Shown: positions 31,850 to 39,632 of the stretch, piece by piece
Layout: every line of letters starts with the position of its first letter
Position numbering within the stretch: the stretch's first letter is position 1
Assembly (NCBI GenBank): GCA_013327885.1
Contig: JABUMY010000001.1
Location: 62,001-126,000, forward strand
Source: Flavisolibacter longurius
Lineage (GTDB): Bacteria; Bacteroidota; Bacteroidia; Chitinophagales; Chitinophagaceae
DNA length: 64,000 nucleotides
Direction of reading: 5' to 3'
The notes under the pieces: model-generated
What the model saw: the letters and a program-made list of their open reading frames with translations, nothing else
Databases searched by the model: none
What the model was told of the DNA's origin: nothing
Translations under genes and position numbers: made by a program

Positions 31850-33310
31850 ATGAAAAAAATGTTCGTTCTGCTGCTGATTGGCAGCACCTTACAGGGCTTT
31901 GCGCAAAAAGTTGCCAAGCCCGATCCGTATGCAAAGACCATTACGGTGGCCGATGCAAAAAAGCATTTGTACATACTGGCGGCGCCTGAAATGGAAGGCC
32001 GCGAAACCGGTACCGAAGGCCAGCGCAAAGCGGCCGCTTACATTGAAAACTTTTTCAAAGAGATCGGCCTCGAACCCGGAACAGCGGAAGGCTACCAGCA
32101 GTATTACAAGCTTTTCCAGGACAGCCTGCTGAGCACAGCCCTGGAAGTGAACGGAAAAACATTTGAGCTGGACAAAGACTTTTCTGCCGGTGCCAATAAC
32201 ATTACGGCCACACACAGGCTGAGCGAAGTGGTGGTACTGGGTGCCAAGTCGGCCGATTCGATTGCAACCGCAGATCTGACCGGTAAAATGGTGATGGTGG
32301 TTGGACAAGCCAACATGGCTTTTTACAACAACCTGTCTAAAAAAGGACCTGCCGTTGTACTGATCGTGAGTCCCAATTTCCCGGCCAGCCGCCCTACCAA
32401 CCGCAGGGGGCGCCAGGGTATTTATTCTTTCCGCAGTTCGGTATTGCCACAGCAGTTCTCTATTTCTGAAAACGTAGCGAAGGCCATTGCAGGCACTGCA
32501 TACGACGCGGTGAAAGCATCTGGCAGCGGTATGCAAAAGGCAAAGGCCGAGGTAATGCTGGATGTAAAAAAACAAGCCAACAGCCTGCCTGCCAGCAACG
32601 TGGTGGGTGTGATTCCCGGTACGGATTTGAAAGACGAATACGTGGTGATCAGTGCACACTACGACCACGTGGGTATCATTGACGGAAAAATCCACTACGG
32701 CGCCGATGACGATGGTTCGGGTACTGTAGGCGTTATGGAAATTGCCGAAGCGTTTATGAAAGCCAAAAAAGAAGGCAAGGGTCCCCGCCGTTCGATCGTG
32801 ATCCTGGCCGTGAGTGGTGAAGAAAAAGGGCTGCTGGGTTCTGAATATTACAGCAACCACCCGCTTTTCCCCATGGAAAAAACAACCGTTAACCTGAACA
32901 TCGACATGATCGGCCGCAGCGATCCCGATCGCAAAGCCGGTGATTCTACCAACTATGTATATGTGGTAGGTGACGATAAAGTGAGCTCTGACCTGAAGCC
33001 GATCAGCGAAGGCCAGAACAAAAAATACACAAAAATGGAGCTGGATTATAAATACAACGATCCGGCCGATCCGAACCGTATTTACTACCGCAGCGACCAT
33101 TACAATTTTGCCAAGAATGGCGTTCCCATTATTTTCTATTATGATGGCATGCTGCGTCCGGATTATCACAAGCCAACCGATACGCCGGATAAGATCAACT
33201 ACGAGTTGCTGCGCAAAAGAACCCAACTGGTGTTTTACACCGCCTGGGATATGGCCAACCGGGCCGAGATGCTGAAGCGTGACCTGGCGTTGCCAAGCCC
33301 CGGCAGGTAA
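31850..33310 (+). CDS. Secreted M28 family metallopeptidase
   Basis: A 486-residue zinc aminopeptidase with signal peptide (residues 1-18, LQGFAQ). The N-terminal part has AAPEMEGRETGTEGQRKAAAYIENFF, then a PA-like insert from about residue 95 to 240. Catalytic residues are clear: SAHYDHVGI (first His), YGADDDGSGT (bridging Asp), SGEEKGLLGSEYY (Glu pair), NIDMIGRSD (Asp), and the last His in YHKPTDTPDKINYE; an RSDHYNF segment lies between these. The family removes N-terminal residues from peptides. Unlike the M28 protein at 24908, it belongs to the shorter YfbL/Aap-like group. A terminator and a 7-bp tract follow the stop codon. Confidence 0.95.
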   Translation: MKKMFVLLLIGSTLQGFAQKVAKPDPYAKTITVADAKKHLYILAAPEMEGRETGTEGQRKAAAYIENFFKEIGLEPGTAEGYQQYYKLFQDSLLSTALEVNGKTFELDKDFSAGANNITATHRLSEVVVLGAKSADSIATADLTGKMVMVVGQANMAFYNNLSKKGPAVVLIVSPNFPASRPTNRRGRQGIYSFRSSVLPQQFSISENVAKAIAGTAYDAVKASGSGMQKAKAEVMLDVKKQANSLPASNVVGVIPGTDLKDEYVVISAHYDHVGIIDGKIHYGADDDGSGTVGVMEIAEAFMKAKKEGKGPRRSIVILAVSGEEKGLLGSEYYSNHPLFPMEKTTVNLNIDMIGRSDPDRKAGDSTNYVYVVGDDKVSSDLKPISEGQNKKYTKMELDYKYNDPADPNRIYYRSDHYNFAKNGVPIIFYYDGMLRPDYHKPTDTPDKINYELLRKRTQLVFYTAWDMANRAEMLKRDLALPSPGR

Positions 33311-33317
33311 GGTTGAT

Positions 33318-33338
33318 GAGCAATTGGCGATAGGCAAA
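33318..33338. repeat. Short degenerate 7-bp tract
   Basis: Units GAGCAAT, TGGCGAT, AGGCAAA, 8 bp after the M28 stop codon. Short and imperfect, but the words match those at 11200 and 48505. Confidence 0.5.
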
Positions 33339-33379
33339 TGTTGTCTTGGTCAAGGAACTCTCTTCATAAAGTATAAACA

Positions 33380-33409
33380 AAAAAGCGATCCGCATGGATC
33401 GCTTTTTTT
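33380..33409 (+). terminator. Rho-independent terminator
   Basis: AAAAAGCGATCC (33380-33391), loop GCAT, and GGATCGCTTTTT (33396-33407) with trailing T residues. Confidence 0.92.
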
Positions 33410-33489
33410 ATGGAGACAGGCAGCAGAAAGTGGAATGGGCTTGTCTATTGATTATCTGGTTGTATGTTTTGGTTAATCCTTATCCGGAT

Positions 33490-33528
33490 AAAGCCCCGTT
33501 CAATGGCAAGCATGAAGCGGGGTTTTTT
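33490..33528 (+). terminator. Terminator-like hairpin
   Basis: AAAGCCCCG at 33490-33498 pairs with CGGGGTTTT from 33518 around a long loop and ends in a T-run. There is no obvious gene between this and the terminator at 33380, so it may end a short untranslated RNA or be a relic. Confidence 0.55.
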
Positions 33529-33538
33529 ATTGAAGTCT

Positions 33539-33546
33539 TATCTTTG
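33539..33546 (+). promoter_or_regulatory. -7 promoter element for the Uma2 gene
   Basis: TATCTTTG, an exact TAnnTTTG match, ending 8 bp before the ATG at 33555; this would give a nearly leaderless mRNA. Confidence 0.45.
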
Positions 33547-33554
33547 AAAGAATC

Positions 33555-34094
33555 ATGTCAGGCGCTGTTAAAATATTACCCCATTATACTTACGAGGATT
33601 ACCTCCAATGGGAAGGACGTTGGGAACTGATCGACGGAATTCCCTTTGCCATGAGCCCGGCGCCTACGCCTAAGCACCAGATTATTGCCAATTCTTTAGG
33701 TGCCCTGTTTTTCTTTGCTTTGAAAAACTGTAAGCAATGCAAAGTAGCGCAGGCTATCGACTTCAAAATTTCTGAGGACACCATTCTGCAACCTGATGTT
33801 TCAATACTTTGTGAAAAAACAACGAAAAAATTTATTGATTTTCCACCCGCCCTGGTGGTTGAAATTTTATCCCCTTCCACGGCCTTAAAAGACCGCCATA
33901 CCAAATCGGCTTTGTATGCCGGGCAAAAGATCCCTTACTACATTATCATTTCACCCGATGCAGAAGAGGCGGAGATCTACGAATGGGAGGAGGAAGGTTA
34001 TCAACTTAAACAAAAAGCCAAAGAATTTTCCTACGCGTTTACATTCCCGGAAGGCTGTACGGCTACCATAAACTTTGCTGAGATCTGGCAATAG
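33555..34094 (+). CDS. Uma2 family (DUF820) putative endonuclease
   Basis: A 179-residue protein of the Uma2/DUF820 family, which has a PD-(D/E)XK restriction-endonuclease-like fold. Visible features: YTYEDYLQWEGRWELIDGIPFAMSPAPTPKHQIIANSL at the N-terminus, with the conserved Glu in WELIDG; LQPDVSILCE with the catalytic Asp; and ALVVEILSPSTALKDRHTKSALYAG with the VVEILSPST motif that carries the Glu of the catalytic E-x-K-like triad. These proteins are abundant in cyanobacteria and Bacteroidota, often in multiple copies, and their biological role is unsettled. It is a single gene here. Confidence 0.92.
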   Translation: MSGAVKILPHYTYEDYLQWEGRWELIDGIPFAMSPAPTPKHQIIANSLGALFFFALKNCKQCKVAQAIDFKISEDTILQPDVSILCEKTTKKFIDFPPALVVEILSPSTALKDRHTKSALYAGQKIPYYIIISPDAEEAEIYEWEEEGYQLKQKAKEFSYAFTFPEGCTATINFAEIWQ

Positions 34095-34098
34095 TGCA

Positions 34099-34133
34099 CG
34101 TGAGACGTGAGACGACAGACGTGAGACGTGAAA
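34099..34133. repeat. Degenerate 7-bp tract, unit CGTGAGA
   Basis: Units CGTGAGA, CGTGAGA, CGACAGA, CGTGAGA, CGTGAAA, beginning 5 bp after the Uma2 stop codon. The inverted counterpart is at 34224. Confidence 0.9.
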
Positions 34134-34168
34134 AGGAAGAATAGAAAGAGATCATTTCCAAAATAAAA

Positions 34169-34197
34169 AAACAGCCACTGTTCAAGTGGCTGTTTTC
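34169..34197. terminator. Bidirectional rho-independent terminator
   Basis: AACAGCCACT pairs with AGTGGCTGTT around a 5-nt loop, with A and T runs on the flanks. It lies between convergent Uma2 and DHS-like genes, and is enclosed by the inverted 7-bp tracts. Confidence 0.9.
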
Positions 34198-34223
34198 TTA
34201 TTATTATCTGTTTGATAGCTAAC

Positions 34224-34272
34224 GTTTGTCGTTTTGCGTTTCTCGTTTCTCGTTTCTCGTTTCTCGTCTCAC
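34224..34272. repeat. Degenerate 7-bp tract, unit GTTTCTC (inverted partner of 34099)
   Basis: Seven units: GTTTGTC, GTTTTGC, GTTTCTC four times, GTCTCAC. It ends 8 bp before the stop codon of the DHS-like gene. Confidence 0.92.
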
Positions 34273-34280
34273 ATCAACAT

Positions 34281-35255
34281 CTACCAACCTAAAATATAGG
34301 CAAACACCAGCGGCGCTACAATGGTAGCATCGCTTTCAATGATGTATTTCGGGGTATTGATATCCAGTTTACCCCAGGTAATTTTTTCGTTAGGGTGTGC
34401 ACCGGAGTACGAACCATAAGAAGTGGTAGAATCAGAGATCTGGCAGAAATAACTCCAGAAGGGTATTTCGTGCATTTCCAGGTCCTGGTACATCATGGGT
34501 ACTACGCAGATGGGGAAGTCACCGGCAATACCACCGCCGACCTGGAAGAAGCCAATGCCTTTCCCGGCGCTGTTATCCTTATAATAATTAGCCAGCCACA
34601 CCATGTACTCGATCCCGCTTTTCATTGTGCTGGCTTTGATCTCGCCTTTGTATACATACGACGCAAAGATATTACCCATGGTGCTGTCTTCCCAGCCACC
34701 CACTACAATCGGCAGGTTCTTTTCGGCAGCAGCAATCATCCAGCTATTTTTTGGATCGATCTGGTAGTCGTCTTTCATCACGCCGCTATTTAGCAATTGG
34801 TACATGAATTCGTGCGGGAAATAACGTTCGCCCTTTTCGTCGGCTTCTTTCCAGAGCTTATGAATGTGCTTTTGAATTTTACGGAACGCTTCTTCTTCGG
34901 GAATGCAGGTATCGGTTACGCGGTTGAGTCCCCGCTCCAGCAGGTCCCACTCCTGTTGTGGTGTCAGGTCACGCCAGTTGGGTATGCGCTCATAGTGGTT
35001 GTGGGCCACCAGGTTCATGATGTCTTCTTCGAGGTTGGCGCCTGTGCAGGAAATGGCCTGGATCTTATCCTGCCGGATCATTTCGGCCAGCGAAATACCC
35101 AGTTCTGCCGTGCTCATGGCACCTGCCAGTGTCACCATCATTTTGCCGCCTTCTGCCAGGTGCTGCTCATATCCCTTGGCAGCATCCACCAGGGCCGCTG
35201 CGTTAAAGTGGCGGTAGTGATGCTGAATAAATTGCGATACAGGTCCTTTGTTCAT
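34281..35255 (-). CDS. Deoxyhypusine synthase-like protein
   Basis: A 324-residue homologue of eukaryotic/archaeal deoxyhypusine synthase, which uses NAD and spermidine to transfer an aminobutyl group. Seen here: MVTLAGAMSTAELGISLAEMI (NAD-binding region), SCTGANLEEDIMNLV, a central NSWMIAAAEKNLPIVVGGWEDSTMGN, GIGFFQVGGGIAGDFPI, DSTTSYGSYSGAHPNEKITWGKL with the catalytic Lys in WGK at about residue 296, and SDATIVAPLVFAY. Bacteria normally lack the eIF5A target, so a homospermidine synthase-like polyamine reaction is more likely. The ATG at 35253-35255 is preferred over a TTG two codons upstream. Confidence 0.93.
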   Translation of the reverse strand: MNKGPVSQFIQHHYRHFNAAALVDAAKGYEQHLAEGGKMMVTLAGAMSTAELGISLAEMIRQDKIQAISCTGANLEEDIMNLVAHNHYERIPNWRDLTPQQEWDLLERGLNRVTDTCIPEEEAFRKIQKHIHKLWKEADEKGERYFPHEFMYQLLNSGVMKDDYQIDPKNSWMIAAAEKNLPIVVGGWEDSTMGNIFASYVYKGEIKASTMKSGIEYMVWLANYYKDNSAGKGIGFFQVGGGIAGDFPICVVPMMYQDLEMHEIPFWSYFCQISDSTTSYGSYSGAHPNEKITWGKLDINTPKYIIESDATIVAPLVFAYILGW

Positions 35256-35287
35256 TGCCAATAGATTTTAGGCGGCAAAGGTAGGCC

Positions 35288-35326
35288 AAAAAAAATCCCG
35301 CTTTGTGTAGAAACACGCTGCGGGAA
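35288..35326 (-). terminator. Terminator on the minus strand
   Basis: TCCCGC (35296-35301) pairs with GCGGGA (35320-35325), with an inner GTGT/ACAC stem, next to an A-run that reads as a U-run on the minus strand. It would end the PepSY-like transcript before the DHS-like gene. Confidence 0.65.
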
Positions 35327-35508
35327 AGTTTACACACCAAAACTAACATCGTGAAAAGAGAATGGCGGGTTGCGTAGGGCAGTGATTTGTTGGATAACAG
35401 AAGTTACGGCTTCGGTTATGCAGTGCTGGCTGGTTTCGGTTTGGTTAAAGGTGCTGGTTATGGTTAAAGAAGGTTTCGTAAGGGTTTGTACAACCCGCCA
35501 TGCCCGTT

Positions 35509-35949
35509 CTATGACTTGCGGCTCTTTTTGAACGTTGACCAATTGTTGCCAAACGATTTCAGTGTGATCCGTGATTCGCCGTCTTCTACGGTAACATAAT
35601 AAGAGGTACCGCTTTCGTCGGACAATTCAAAGAGTTCGGATACCCAGTATTCGTCATAAGCTGTTTTCAGGTTGTTCTGCAGGGTGATGGGCAATTGCAC
35701 CGGCGAAATGTTTTTGGTGACAGCCATCAGCTTTGCATCGGTATTAAAAAAGGCGGTTACATATTGTCCGTTGAGAACAAAGTCGGCCTTGTAAAAGTTG
35801 CCGCCATCTTTCCATTCTACCTGGGATGCATTTTTAAAGGCGTGATGAAAGGCGTTACTAACGGCAGTGGATACCTGTATTTCCTGCGCATCCGATTGTA
35901 GCGAACCGAGCGAAAGCAGTGCGGTTAAGATGAAGAAGAGAGGTTTCAT
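35509..35949 (-). CDS. Secreted PepSY-like protein
   Basis: A 146-residue periplasmic protein with signal peptide (MKPLFFILTALLSLGSLQSDA). The mature part has two similar halves of the PepSY-like (DUF2874-type) fold: VSNAFHHAFKNASQVEWKDGGNFYKADFVLNGQYVTAFFNTDAKLMAVTK, then LPITLQNNLKTAYDEYWVSELFELSDESGTSYYVTVEDG. The pattern of helix, Trp-x-x-x-Gly-x-Tyr-x-Ala strand and an FFNTDG-like turn is diagnostic. Such proteins may bind or inhibit peptidases or act as chaperones; no direct evidence here. I use the ATG at 35949; upstream residues are Asn-rich and unlikely to be translated. Confidence 0.85.
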   Translation of the reverse strand: MKPLFFILTALLSLGSLQSDAQEIQVSTAVSNAFHHAFKNASQVEWKDGGNFYKADFVLNGQYVTAFFNTDAKLMAVTKNISPVQLPITLQNNLKTAYDEYWVSELFELSDESGTSYYVTVEDGESRITLKSFGNNWSTFKKSRKS

Positions 35950-36071
35950 AACAAAAGGTTTTTGGTTTATAAATGTTTTGTTGTTGTTGTTGCTATTCAT
36001 TCACTGTGACGAAACAAATGTAGAATTGGTTACAGCCCTTGACAAGTGATTTGTGACGACTGGAAAGCACT

Positions 36072-36110
36072 GTTAAGCGCCTTAACAATGGTTGCAAAAT
36101 TGTTAAGGCG
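36072..36110. promoter_or_regulatory. Triple GTTAAG-CG operator-like repeat
   Basis: GTTAAGCG at 36072-36079, its near-complement CGCCTTAAC at 36078-36086, and GTTAAGGCG at 36102-36110. The last two form a perfect 12-bp inverted repeat (36078-36089 with 36099-36110) around a 9-nt spacer. A TATATTTA -7-like box follows at about 36120. It is positioned between the divergent PepSY-like and AcpH-like genes, as expected for a repressor site. Confidence 0.55.
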
Positions 36111-36132
36111 TATGAATTGTATATTTAAGGGG

Positions 36133-36729
36133 ATGAACTATCTCGCCCATGCGTATCTGTCGTTTAACGAGCCTCACCTGCTGGTGGGAAACATGATCTC
36201 TGATTTTGTAAAAGGTGGTCAGAAATCGGGATATACGGCAAGTGTGCAAAAAGGAATCATGCTGCACAGGGCCATCGATAACTTTACCGACACGCATCCC
36301 GCCACGGCCGAAGCAAAAGAAATCTTTCGTCCCCACTTTCGCTTGTACAGTGGCCCGATAACCGATGTGCTGTATGATCATTTTCTTGCCACCGATGAAA
36401 GCATTTTTCCGGGTACATCGCTGCACCCGTTTACACAACAGGTGTATCAAACGCTGGAAGAGGAAACGGTTCACCTGCCGCCGCATTTTCTGCCTGTGCT
36501 GACGTATATGAAGGCGGAGAACTGGCTGTACCATTACCGCACCACGCAGGGCATGCGGAATAGCCTTGCCGGGTTGGCAAGGCGTGCCCGTTACCTTACC
36601 GACAGCACAAAAGCCTTCGACCTGTTTCTGACGCATTACGATGACCTCAAAGCCTGCTACGCTGCCTTTTTCCCTGACGTTAAAAAAATGGCAAAACAGG
36701 CGGTGGAACAGGGTCTTGAAGAATTTTAA
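36133..36729 (+). CDS. Acyl carrier protein phosphodiesterase (AcpH) family protein
   Basis: A 198-residue protein of the AcpH family, which removes the 4'-phosphopantetheine group from holo-acyl-carrier protein. The family-typical start MNYLAHAYLSF is followed by LVGNMISDFVKGG and QKGIMLHRAIDNFTDTHPATAEAKEIF, containing the His/Asp residues of the metal-dependent (HD-like) site, then DVLYDHFLA. Length matches E. coli AcpH. The start at 36133 is chosen on this N-terminal signature; an in-frame start at 36046 would add 29 unrelated residues and place the operator-like repeat inside the gene. Confidence 0.92.
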   Translation: MNYLAHAYLSFNEPHLLVGNMISDFVKGGQKSGYTASVQKGIMLHRAIDNFTDTHPATAEAKEIFRPHFRLYSGPITDVLYDHFLATDESIFPGTSLHPFTQQVYQTLEEETVHLPPHFLPVLTYMKAENWLYHYRTTQGMRNSLAGLARRARYLTDSTKAFDLFLTHYDDLKACYAAFFPDVKKMAKQAVEQGLEEF

Positions 36730-36753
36730 AGACGAGAAAAGACCACAGATGAT

Positions 36754-36761
36754 TAGATTTG
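36754..36761 (+). promoter_or_regulatory. -7 promoter element for the DUF2911 gene
   Basis: TAGATTTG, an exact TAnnTTTG match, 19 bp before the ATG at 36781. No -33 TTTG is seen. Confidence 0.45.
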
Positions 36762-36780
36762 TCCCATAAAATCCATTCGC

Positions 36781-37380
36781 ATGAACAAACTTTTTCTTTG
36801 TTGCTTCCTGTTTGCTTCACCGGCCCTTTTCGCCCAGTCTGCAACCAGTACATCCACATCTATACAGGCAACGCCTGCACTGAAAATGCCGCAGCCGGAT
36901 AAATCGCCCATGGACATGGCTTATTACCCTGTCAACTACCCGGTGCTGCGCATCCAGGACAAAGCCGATGAGCCGCTGGTGGCGAGAGTGATCTACAGCC
37001 GGCCGCAAAAAGAAGGCAGGGCCATTTTTGGAGGCCTGGTGCAATACGGCGAAGTGTGGCGATTTGGCGCCAACGAAGCAACGGAGATGGACTTGTACCG
37101 CGATGTAAAGATCAACAACAAAAAACTTCCCAAGGGTCGCTATACGATCTACGCTATCCCTACCGAAAAAGAATGGACGGTGATCTTTAACAAGGACACC
37201 GATGTATGGGGCGCCTTTAAATACGACGTCAAAAAAGATGTGTTGCGGGTAAGCGTGCCGGTGCAGAAAACGACAGAGCCGATGGATATGTTCAGCATTG
37301 GTTTTGTAAAAGCGGCTTCCGGCGCCGATATGATGATCGCCTGGGATGAAGCTTATGTTTCGCTGCCGTTGCGTTTCTGA
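36781..37380 (+). CDS. Secreted DUF2911 protein
   Basis: A 199-residue periplasmic protein with signal peptide (residues 1-19, PALFAQ). The DUF2911 core is plain: ARVIYSRPQKEGRAIFGGLVQYGEVWRFGANEATEMDLYRDVKINNKKLPKGRYTIYAIPTEKEWTVIFNKDTDVWGAF. It has the conserved SRP, GxVWRxGANEAT and PAGxYxLxxxP patterns of the family. The family is abundant in Bacteroidota and has an all-beta fold of unknown role. It is followed within 25 bp by a terminator. Confidence 0.93.
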   Translation: MNKLFLCCFLFASPALFAQSATSTSTSIQATPALKMPQPDKSPMDMAYYPVNYPVLRIQDKADEPLVARVIYSRPQKEGRAIFGGLVQYGEVWRFGANEATEMDLYRDVKINNKKLPKGRYTIYAIPTEKEWTVIFNKDTDVWGAFKYDVKKDVLRVSVPVQKTTEPMDMFSIGFVKAASGADMMIAWDEAYVSLPLRF

Positions 37381-37403
37381 AAAAAAATTGTAGCAATGAA
37401 GAG

Positions 37404-37428
37404 GTCCTGCTGCTGGCAGGACTTTTTT
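37404..37428 (+). terminator. Rho-independent terminator
   Basis: GTCCTGC (37404-37410), loop TGCTG, GCAGGAC (37416-37422), then six T residues. Confidence 0.9.
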
Positions 37429-37502
37429 GTTGCAACCAATCAATGGCGGTATCGGTTAGAAAGCTGGACCCGTGGGTAATTTTAAACCTCCAATTTTAGC
37501 AC

Positions 37503-38096
37503 ATGGCAATGACACTACAACAAAGGCTGATGAAGCTAGCCTACCCGCTGATCCTTTGGGTCCGGCAGGTGAGCACCAAAGAAAAACTCGTCGTAAATGA
37601 AAAGAAAACCACACCCCCGGTTTCCTTCTATTCACTTTCGGCTACCATCAACAATGGCCAGGATTTCCTTTTTGAAGAGCTGAGAGGAAAAAAGGTTTTG
37701 CTGGTGAACACTGCCAGCAATTGCGGTTACACGGCGCAATATGCCGAGCTGCAAAAGCTTTACGACAATGCCAAAGAAGACCTGGCGATCATTGCTTTTC
37801 CTTCGAATGATTTTAAAGAGCAGGAACAGGGCAGCGACGAGGCTATTGCACAGTTTTGCACGGTCAACTTTGGCGTCAGCTTTCCCCTGGCAAAAAAAGC
37901 AGTGGTGTTAAAAGAAGCCGGACAGCACCCGGTTTACCAATGGCTCACAGACCCGGCGCTGAACGGCTGGAACAGCAAGCCGCCGGCCTGGAACTTTGCG
38001 AAATACCTGGTAAATGAAGAAGGCGTGTTGACACATTATTTCGATCCCGGTGTGTCGCCGGTAAGCACGGAAGTGTTAAAGGCCATCCAGGAGTAA
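37503..38096 (+). CDS. Glutathione peroxidase family protein
   Basis: A 197-residue thiol peroxidase of the glutathione peroxidase family; non-mammalian members usually use thioredoxin as reductant. The catalytic tetrad region is visible: LLVNTASNCGYTAQYAELQKLY with the peroxidatic Cys, IAFPSNDFKEQEQG (the Gln normally found in FPCNQF is Asp-Phe shifted here, and the resolving Cys in that loop is replaced by Ser), and PPAWNFAKYLV with the Trp-Asn pair. The N-terminus is longer than usual by about 40 residues, with a short hydrophobic stretch (LMKLAYPLILWVRQV) that could anchor the protein at the membrane. Confidence 0.92.
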   Translation: MAMTLQQRLMKLAYPLILWVRQVSTKEKLVVNEKKTTPPVSFYSLSATINNGQDFLFEELRGKKVLLVNTASNCGYTAQYAELQKLYDNAKEDLAIIAFPSNDFKEQEQGSDEAIAQFCTVNFGVSFPLAKKAVVLKEAGQHPVYQWLTDPALNGWNSKPPAWNFAKYLVNEEGVLTHYFDPGVSPVSTEVLKAIQE

Positions 38097-38132
38097 CGGG
38101 AAGCAGTAACCGAAAAAGAAAGATCAGTTTGC

Positions 38133-38786
38133 ATGCATGTTTATTTTATCAGTGGGTTGGGTGCCGACCGGCAGGCGTTTGAAAAAATAAAGCTGCCGCC
38201 CGACTATACCATTCATTACCTCGACTGGATCAAAAATAGGGAAGGAGAAAGCCTGGATGCTTACGCCAAGCGCATGGCGGCTCTCATCGATACCTCGCAA
38301 CCCTTTGCGGTTGTTGGCTTGTCTATGGGTGGCATGATCGCCACTTCCATGGTGCGCTGGCTGCCGCCACATCCCACTATTCTCATTTCAAGCGTGGCCT
38401 GTGCAAACGAGTTTCCCCGCCTGCTGAAACTGGCTCGCTTCACCCGGGTGTACAGCCTGGTGCCGGCGGCCGTTTTTCACAAACCCAATGCACTCACCTA
38501 CCTGCTGTTTGGCGCCAAAACAAAAAACGAAAAGCGCATTCTCGACCATATCATCACCCTCTCTGATGCCTCTTTTGTCAAATGGAGCATTGCTGCCATT
38601 TTGCAATGGCAAAACAAGGAGCGGCCCAAAGGTCTTCTTCATATTCATGGCGACAACGACAAGATACTTCCCATGCGGTATACAAAGCCCGATGTGGTGA
38701 TCAAAAACGGTTCGCATTTTATGGTGTGGACTAAGGCTGGCGAAGTGTCGCGGGAATTGGTGAAAGCGCTTTCAGCGTGGAAGTGA
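38133..38786 (+). CDS. Alpha/beta hydrolase
   Basis: A 217-residue cytoplasmic alpha/beta-hydrolase. The oxyanion loop FISGLGADRQAF, nucleophile elbow VVGLSMGGMIA (Ser in GLSMGG), acid residue in HIHGDNDKILPM and catalytic His in KNGSHFMVWTKAGEV form a complete triad. The enzyme is small, with only a short cap. Substrate cannot be predicted. It follows the peroxidase gene by 36 bp in the same direction and may be co-transcribed. Confidence 0.9.
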   Translation: MHVYFISGLGADRQAFEKIKLPPDYTIHYLDWIKNREGESLDAYAKRMAALIDTSQPFAVVGLSMGGMIATSMVRWLPPHPTILISSVACANEFPRLLKLARFTRVYSLVPAAVFHKPNALTYLLFGAKTKNEKRILDHIITLSDASFVKWSIAAILQWQNKERPKGLLHIHGDNDKILPMRYTKPDVVIKNGSHFMVWTKAGEVSRELVKALSAWK

Positions 38787-38955
38787 AAAGCGAGCAGATG
38801 AACAAGACATTTTTAAAGATCCCCGCTACCTGATTTGTTCTCATGCCTGTGAGCTCTGAAGGGGAGAAGGAATGATTGCGCTGCACTGTTTTGCTTTCGC
38901 AAATCCTTGTTCGATAATCTTCAATCCAATTCCTTCGCAAACCCCTTTTCTTTCC

Positions 38956-38963
38956 TACTTTTG
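38956..38963 (+). promoter_or_regulatory. -7 promoter element for psd
   Basis: TACTTTTG, an exact TAnnTTTG match, ending 12 bp before the ATG at 38976. The -33 region is weak. Confidence 0.5.
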
Positions 38964-38975
38964 ACCCTTCAGATT

Positions 38976-39632
38976 ATGAAAATTCACAAAGAAGGATATC
39001 AAACGATTGGCCTTATTGCCATTGTTGCCGCGGCTATTGTAGTTGCTTCACTGGTTTTTATCGTGCCGGCATCGCCCATCATTGGCTGGCTTATTAACCT
39101 TGCGGCCTTTGTTCTTTTTATTTTTATCGTTTCGTTTTTCCGCATACCCAAGCGTACGCATGCTGCGGGTGAAGACCTGATCGTGGCGCCTTGCGACGGA
39201 ACGGTAGTGGTGATGGAAGAGGTAGAAGCCGATGAGTATTTTAAAGACCGCCGCCTGCAGCTTTCCATTTTTATGAGCCCGCTGAACGTGCATGTGAACC
39301 GCAACCCGGTTAGCGGCGAGGTAATGTACAGCCAATACCACAAAGGAAAGTACCTGGTGGCCTGGCATCCCAAATCCTCTACCGAAAACGAGCGGCATTC
39401 GGTTGTGTACAGGCAGGGCGAAAAAGAAATGCTGGTAAAGCAAATTGCCGGAGCGTTGGCCAAGCGAATCGTCAATTACCTCAAGCCCGGCGATAAAGTG
39501 GTCATGGGCGAAGAGATGGGTTTTATCAAATTCGGTTCCCGTGTTGACCTCCTGCTGCCGATTGGTACAAAGCTCGATGTGAAGATGAACCAAAAGGTAA
39601 AAGGTGGTGTTACGGTTTTAGGAAAATGGTAG
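38976..39632 (+). CDS. psd: Phosphatidylserine decarboxylase proenzyme
   Basis: A 218-residue short-form (archaeal-type) phosphatidylserine decarboxylase, which makes phosphatidylethanolamine. Two N-terminal membrane helices (about residues 12-32 and 36-54) precede the catalytic region: SFFRIPKRTHAAGEDLIVAPCDGTVV, LQLSIFMSPLNVHVNRNPVSGEV, ERHSVVYRQGEKEMLVKQIAG, and the self-cleavage site FIKFGSRVDLLLP, where the Ser of the GS pair (about residue 188) becomes the pyruvoyl cofactor. The chain should cleave into beta and alpha subunits. The ATG at 38976 follows a good -7 promoter element, and the phosphatidylserine synthase gene is not in this window. Confidence 0.95.
   Translation: MKIHKEGYQTIGLIAIVAAAIVVASLVFIVPASPIIGWLINLAAFVLFIFIVSFFRIPKRTHAAGEDLIVAPCDGTVVVMEEVEADEYFKDRRLQLSIFMSPLNVHVNRNPVSGEVMYSQYHKGKYLVAWHPKSSTENERHSVVYRQGEKEMLVKQIAGALAKRIVNYLKPGDKVVMGEEMGFIKFGSRVDLLLPIGTKLDVKMNQKVKGGVTVLGKW

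Noticed and set aside
35330-35542. A 70-codon minus-strand frame overlapping the end of the PepSY-like gene
   Set aside because: It overlaps the better gene in another frame, is Thr/Gln-rich without structure, and no start context supports it.
36046-36132. Earlier start for the AcpH-like protein
   Set aside because: The added residues are unlike the family, and the region holds the inverted-repeat operator and a -7-like box.
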